Part shown: in pieces, positions 54,640-60,000 of the stretch
Numbering within the stretch: the first letter of the stretch is position 1
Layout: each line of letters opens with the position of its first letter
DNA from: Bolinopsis microptera
Taxonomy: Eukaryota > Ctenophora > Tentaculata > Lobata > Bolinopsidae
Length of the DNA stretch: 60,000 nt
Assembly: GCF_026151205.1 (NCBI RefSeq)
Contig: NC_087078.1
Span: 1,817,675 to 1,877,674 of the forward strand
Direction: 5' to 3'
Translations under genes and position numbers: made by a program
Notes under the pieces: generated by a model
Told to the model about the DNA's origin: nothing
The model's input: the letters and a program-made list of their open reading frames with translations, nothing else
Database searches by the model: none

Positions 54640-55108
54640 TTAGATGTAATAATCCAATCTTTGATATGTATAATTAATAATCTAATATAAATAATCTAAT
54701 ATTAGGTATAATAATCTAATATTTGATATAATTAATAATATAATATGAATGATCTAATATTAGATATAATTAATAATATAATATGAATAATCTAATATTA
54801 GATATAATTAATAATATAATATGAATAATCTAATATTAGATATAATTAATAATATAATATGAATAATCTAATATTTAATATAATTAATAATATAATATGA
54901 ATAATCTAATATTAGATATAATTAATAATATAATATGAATAATCTAATATTAGATATAATTAATAATATAATATGAATAATCTAATATTAGATATAATTA
55001 ATAATATAATATGAATAATCTAATATTAGATATAATTAATAATATAATATGAATAATCTAATATTAAATATAATTAATAATATAATATGAATAATCTAAT
55101 ATTAGATA
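54640..55108. repeat. 38-bp AT-rich minisatellite with palindromic core
   Basis: At least eight units of 38 bp (for example ATGAATAATC at 54783 and 54821), preceded by degenerate units. Each carries the palindrome TCTAATATTAGA, so the array can form many small cruciforms. Confidence 0.93.
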
Positions 55109-55602
55109 TAAAGCTATTTAACCCCTATATAACTGGTCTATATCTAATCTAGTGATTACGTCTCGTCGCTTGATCAGCAAACCACTACTGTCATCGTAAA
55201 AACGAGAATTTAGATGGAGCCATCGGAAATTTACCAAAGCGATAAAAGAAATTCTTGTGTGGTATTTTGAATTGTACCTCACACGTAATTGATAAAATAC
55301 GCATCATTGACTAACCATTATCCATTGGCTGTGTAAGATCATGTAATGCGGTAGTACTGAGTACAAGGCACCATATTATCCTTTATTACCTGTTTTATTG
55401 ACATATTATTGGCTATTTACCATGACTTTAATGAGGGTAGCAGGTACTCCGTATATATATTGTCTGTGGTATGTCAGTTGTAGTAGTTGGGGGTTCTGGG
55501 AATTTAAGAAATGTTCTGCTCAGAGACTTGTTGGTTGTTTCAAATATGGAATAGTCCCAAAATATCTCGAGCGGTTACAGTGTGATCGGGATTGTTTGAG
55601 AG
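55109..55602. other. Non-coding spacer
   Basis: No gene recognised; the 74-codon frame at 55398-55622 runs into the following minisatellite. Confidence 0.35.
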
Positions 55603-55826
55603 TGTGTGACATTTCAGTGTGACATTTCAGTGTGACATTTCAGTGTGATATTTCAGTGTGACATTTCAGTGTGACGTTTCAGTGTGACGTTTCAGTGTGA
55701 TGTTTCAGTGTGACGTTTCAGTGTGACGTTTTAGTGTGACATTTCAGTGTGACATTTCAGTGTGACGTTTCAGTGTGACGTTTCAGTGTGACATTTCAGT
55801 GTGACATTTCAGTGTGACGTTTCAGT
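55603..55826. repeat. 13-bp minisatellite (GTGTGACATTTCA)n
   Basis: About 17 units, with GACATTT and GACGTTT types interspersed; the two types differ by one A/G transition. Confidence 0.95.
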
Positions 55827-57534
55827 GGGGTGTGTTATGTTATCTCTAATATGAAATTGCTGGTTTGAAGATAATTCTCTAAGTCTGTATAAACGGCACA
55901 ATAATCCGTGCCATGTCCAGTGAACCCCTGAGTTTGGGCTGCCTTATTAGTTTTGAAACCTTATTACTTAGTTTTTAACGCCTATTACAAATAACCCAGG
56001 TTTACTTCCTTACTTTTAGTTTTACAACGCATTGCCGACAAAAGTGTTAGAATTTCTGCACCACTGACAACTTAAAATTCCAAAAATGTCTTCATGATCT
56101 ACTACTCAAAGGAAAATTAACTGCATCGTTTTTGCCCTTCGATTGAGACAATACTATTTTGGATTCCTTAAAATATGAGATGCCTTATTATAAGATAATG
56201 ATATGAAGATACTGAAGTTGTACAGTACAATGACTGATATTATAGTGATGATCTATTAAGTAAAAATACTTTTATTTCGGCTCACAGAAGAAGTCGTCCT
56301 GCTGCAATGTTGAGAGTTGGATTCCCTTGGGAGGGCACTGTTTATTATCTTCCATAAGTACCGCTACCTATAAATACTACTATGAATATTATTTGGATAG
56401 TGGATACTACTATAGATAAGATACTACTATAGTATATTATGTAATATAAAAAGTAAAACTCTGCACGCAGAACAAGTCTTGCTGTTGAGAGTTGGATTCC
56501 CTTGGGAGGGCACTGTTTATAAGCTGCCAGGCTTCCAGTCTTACAGTAACAGTGTACTGTTAGTATATTACTATAACAAGCTCAGTGTTTTTAGCGTTAA
56601 CAAACTTAGCGCGAATTGCAGGCTCCAGTTTGATTGTTATACTACTGAGCCAGTGTTTAGCTGTTTGGGTGTTTAGTCAAATAATCAGCGAGCAACTTTG
56701 TGCTTTGAGCTCAGACCGCGTTACAGTGCACTACAGCACACTAGACTGCACTACATGCCACTGCACTACATTGCACTGTTTGATCCGTGCTCTGAATGCT
56801 CTGTGACGGCAGTGCGCGGAGAGCCGGAGATTGCCATTTACGTCCGAAAGAGGCGCATTCTTTAAATAACTCATTACAGTGGTCAACATAACATTTCACA
56901 TGGTCTAATACCTCCCTTATTTAGCTAACATCAACAATATGATATAACGTCAAGAGAGCGTGAGGTTTAGTAAGTTATAAGTATGGTATGCCAAAAATAT
57001 ACATATTGTGAGACTGTTTGAAGCGATACCTGTCAAGCTTCTGCAGTGAATTTACAGGGAAAGTGACAGGTCTTCTAATTGGAGAAACCTTATTATAATG
57101 CCGGTCTAGGTGGTCGCATGTGTTACTTTCAGCAAAAATAAATCTACCAATTCTAATAATTCCTTGTAGTTTCTTTATTAAATATGTACAAATAAAGATA
57201 ATCTTAAGAGGAGTTAAAATAAGAATGTCCTGTTTTGTGATTGTCCACATATCGGTCCTCACCTTGTAATTTTATTACGCGGGAGGGAACAGGGAGGGGG
57301 GGGGGGGGGGGGGTGGGGGCACGTGGAATATTTTGAGGACAATGATCTTGTAACCTAAATATAGATCGCTATTTCGTGCCTGACTACTTGAACATTATGT
57401 TATTTGAACATAGTCGTTCCTATCAAGGAGCTAAATAGGTTAACACGCTGTACAAAGCAAGGAAATTAAGGTTCAATATATAATATTATAATGATTGAGT
57501 CATTCACTAATTACCGTGATAACCAATTAACCAA
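55827..57534. other. Non-coding interval with a 36-bp direct repeat
   Basis: A 36-bp segment (GTTGAGAGTTGGATTCCC onward) occurs at about 56307-56343 and 56484-56520, each a short distance after an acceptor-like CAG; it could be a relic of a duplicated exon but no frame is convincing. A run of 17 G is at 57297-57313. Confidence 0.4.
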
Positions 57535-57538
57535 TTAA

Positions 57539-58364
57539 GGCCACAGGGGGGGGTCCGAGGTCGAAAAAAAGTTTTTTGCCAGTTGGCAGACCACGTACTA
57601 TCTGACGCTTGCACACCACCCTTAGCCCCCCAGAGCGACTAGTTTGTCGTAAAATAGAGGTTAACTATTGCCTTTTTAATCAGTTAACCTCACAAATAAC
57701 CAGTTCTTAACATTTTGTTGCTCTCATCACAAGTTAAACTTATCAATGGGTATCAATTGGCCATCCAATGTGAACAGAACTATTATATGTCCTTTATTTG
57801 TTGGAAAATTGAGGTTAACATATTTTCTCAGAATCATGGTCTTTTGACTCTCCTAAACAATTTATTTACCACCTCAAAAACCTATCTTCTTCTAGAGCTT
57901 TTATCCATTTCACCTCAAATTTGGAACTTATGTTCCTGACATAAATTTAAAAGTTTGTTATGTAACGATTGTTGTAATTTTTCTCCTAACTCTTTTTATG
58001 AGGTTAACCATTTTAAATTTTGTAAATTTTGTAATTCTCACTCATGGTTAACCTTATATCTCAGCTTTGGAGCAAGATATCATAAATCGTTACATAACAA
58101 AAACTCAAAATACCTTTAAGAACATTGTTGCCAAGTTACAAGGTTCTAAGTCATAAACTAAAAAAGAAGATAGATTTTGAACACAATTGCATTTAAAGTT
58201 TTCATTTACAATAGAATTACAGGTAAACCTCAAAATTCAACGCGCGATATCTTCAAATAGGAAACTTTGTTTTCGGTAAGGACAAAAGCATTTGAAAATT
58301 TAGATCGAGCTCTACAACATATCTCAAAATCTCAAAATTGACCTCGGACCCCCCCCCTGTGGCC
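57539..58364. mobile_element. 826-bp MITE with TTAA target duplication
   Basis: About 24-bp terminal inverted repeats (GGCCACAGGGGGGGGTCCGA then GGTC; inverted at the right with one extra G) are flanked exactly by TTAA (57535-57538 and 58365-58368). A TTAA duplication is the mark of piggyBac-type transposition, although the termini do not begin with the usual CCC. The interior repeats GTTAACCT-like words. No transposase. Confidence 0.8.
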
Positions 58365-58385
58365 TTAACTAATTATCATTTGCAG

Positions 58386-58457
58386 GTCAGCCAGTTCACG
58401 TCACTCTACAGCGTACAGTACAGATTTCCCGTCGCCCTTGTTGATGAGAAGTTCTAG
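58386..58457 (+). CDS. Possible terminal exon of an unidentified gene
   Basis: After a strong acceptor (ATCATTTGCAG) 23 codons read VSQFTSLYSVQYRFPVALVD then EKF and stop at TAG 58455. It lies 17 bp after the target duplication of the TTAA MITE. The peptide looks plausible but no upstream exon was identified. Confidence 0.25.
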   Translation, partial: VSQFTSLYSVQYRFPVALVDEKF

Positions 58458-58527
58458 TGATAGACCAGCAAACAGGCACAGTGTCCATAACTCCATACTG
58501 CGTGGTGAGATATTTGTAATTGAATAT

Positions 58528-60000
58528 GGAAGGGGAGGGGAGGAGGGGAGGAGGGGAGGAGGGGAGGAGGGGAGGAGGGGAGGAGGGGAGGAGGGGAGGA
58601 GGGGAGGAGGGGAGGAGGGGAGGAGGGGAGGAGGGGAGGAGGGGAGGAGGGGAGGAGGGGAGGAGGGGAGGAGGGGAGGAGGGGAGGAGGGGAGGAGGGG
58701 AGGAGGGGAGGAGGGGAGGAGGGGAGGAGGGGAGGAGGGGAGGAGGGGAGGAGGGGAGGGGGAGGGGGAGGGGGGAGGCGGGGAGGCGGGGAGGCGGGGA
58801 GGCGGGGAGGCGGGAGGCGGGAGGCGGGAGGCGGGAGGCGGGGAGGCGGGGAGGCGGGGAGGCGGGGAGGCGGGGAGGCGGGGAGGCGGGGAGGCGGGGA
58901 GGCGGGGCGGCGGGGCGGCGGGGCGGCGGGGCGGGGGGGCGGGGGGGCGGGGAGGCGGGGAGGCGGGGAGGCGGGGAGGCGGGGAGGCGGGGAGGCGGGG
59001 AGGCGGGGAGGCGGGGAGGCGGGGAGGCGGGGAGGCGGGGAGGCGGGGAGGCGGGGAGGCGGGGAGGAGGGGAGGAGGGGAGGAGGGGAGGAGGGGAGGA
59101 GGGGAGGAGGGGAGGAGGGGAGGAGGGGAGGAGGGGAGGAGGGGAGGAGGGGAGGAGGGGAGGAGGGGAGGAGGGGAGGAGGGGAGGAGGGGAGGAGGGG
59201 AGGAGGGGAGGAGGGGAGGGGGAGGGGGAGGGGGAGGGGGAGGGGGAGGCGGGGAGGAGGGGAGGGGGGAGGGGGGAGGCGGGGAGGCGGGGAGGCGGGG
59301 AGGCGGGGAGGCGGGGAGGGGGGAGGCGGGGAGGCGGGGAGGCGGGGAGGCGGGGAGGGGGGAGGGGAGGCGGGGAGGAGGGGAGGAGGGGAGGAGGGGA
59401 GGAGGGGAGGCGGGGAGGAGGGGAGGCGGGGAGGAGGGGAGGAGGGCACAGTGTCCATAACTCAATACTGCGTGGTGAGATATTTGTAATTGAATATGGA
59501 AGGGGAGGGGAGGAGGGGAGGAGGGGAGGAGGGGAGGAGGGGAGGAGGGGAGGAGGGGAGGAGGGGAGGAGGGGAGGAGGGGAGGAGGGGAGGAGGGGAG
59601 GAGGGGAGGAGGGGAGGAGGGGAGGAGGGGAGGAGGGGAGGAGGGGAGGAGGGGAGGAGGGGAGGAGGGGAGGAGGGGAGGAGGGGAGGAGGGGAGGAGG
59701 GGAGGAGGGGAGGAGGGGAGGAGGGGAGGAGGGGAGGAGGGGAGGAGGGGAGGCGGGGAGGCGGGGAGGCGGGGAGGCGGGGAGGCGGGGAGGCGGGGAG
59801 GCGGGGAGGCGGGGAGGCGGGGAGGGGGAGGGGGAGGGGGGAGGCGGGGAGGCGGGGAGGAGGGGAGGGGGGAGGCGGGGAGGCGGGGAGGCGGGGAGGC
59901 GGGGAGGCGGGGAGGCGGGGAGGCGGGGAGGAGGGGAGGGGGGAGGGGGGAGGCGGGGAGGCGGGGAGGCGGGGAGGAGGGGAGGAGGGGAGGAGGGGAG
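58528..60000. repeat. G-rich satellite (GGGGAGGA / GGGGAGGC)n, runs off the window
   Basis: 8-bp units, in blocks of GGGGAGGA, GGGGAGGC and GGGGCGGC. A unique marker beginning CACAGTGTCCATAACTC occurs at 58477 and 59447, so a 970-bp segment including the array was tandemly duplicated. All long open frames here, on both strands, are translations of the repeat. The sequence has strong G-quadruplex potential. Confidence 0.95.

Noticed and set aside
58401-59465. Three open frames longer than 330 codons on both strands
   Set aside because: 8-bp GGGGAGGA/GGGGAGGC repeats lack stops in most frames; no protein features.

Overview
The window is nuclear DNA from an early-branching animal. AT-rich intergenic DNA surrounds a few short or intron-poor genes with clear metazoan orthologues: PPWD1, mitochondrial succinate-semialdehyde dehydrogenase (SSADH), AKTIP/FTS, a transcobalamin-type beta-domain protein and two rhodopsin-class GPCRs. 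Every gene with a well-supported start has a 3' splice-acceptor-like site (pyrimidines plus AG) 1-21 nt before its ATG, with no visible upstream coding exon. That is the arrangement expected for spliced-leader trans-splicing. Together with the LINE, Penelope-like and MITE content, it makes a cnidarian, perhaps a hydrozoan, my best guess. This is inference, not proof.

Layout. 0-5 kb: the PPWD1 5' exon (minus), a three-exon secreted cobalamin-carrier-like protein (plus) and SSADH (minus). 5-15 kb: an ORF1-only LINE copy, a 249-bp hAT-type MITE with a perfect 8-bp target duplication, and a 5.4-kb element with ~55-bp terminal inverted repeats whose interior holds a 113-bp satellite with higher-order structure. 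15-24 kb: mostly non-coding, but with an almost intact 3.5-kb non-LTR retrotransposon (PHD finger, reverse transcriptase, R2-like endonuclease) bounded by a 17-bp target site duplication. 24-28 kb: a two-exon small protein of unknown function whose 3.6-kb intron is filled with duplicated CCCTCT arrays. 29.5-34 kb: a TIR element stuffed with TCAGGG/TTAGGG arrays, a Penelope-type hammerhead-like motif, a second ORF1-only LINE copy and a second copy of a dispersed repeat. 34.8-39.8 kb: AKTIP, followed 15-35 nt past its likely poly(A) site by an unrecognised multi-exon gene with two consistent terminal-exon choices. 40-60 kb: LINE fragments, two intronless paralogous GPCRs about 7 kb apart, a MITE split by 2.1 kb of TCC-rich satellite, several minisatellites, a TTAA-flanked MITE and a GGGGAGGA array running off the end.

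The genes do not form a pathway. The strongest themes are a probably trans-spliced gene set and a recurring pattern of terminal-inverted-repeat elements whose interiors have become tandem-repeat arrays. The best candidate for something little described is the PHD-RT-endonuclease retrotransposon, which carries one UAG between its two halves.
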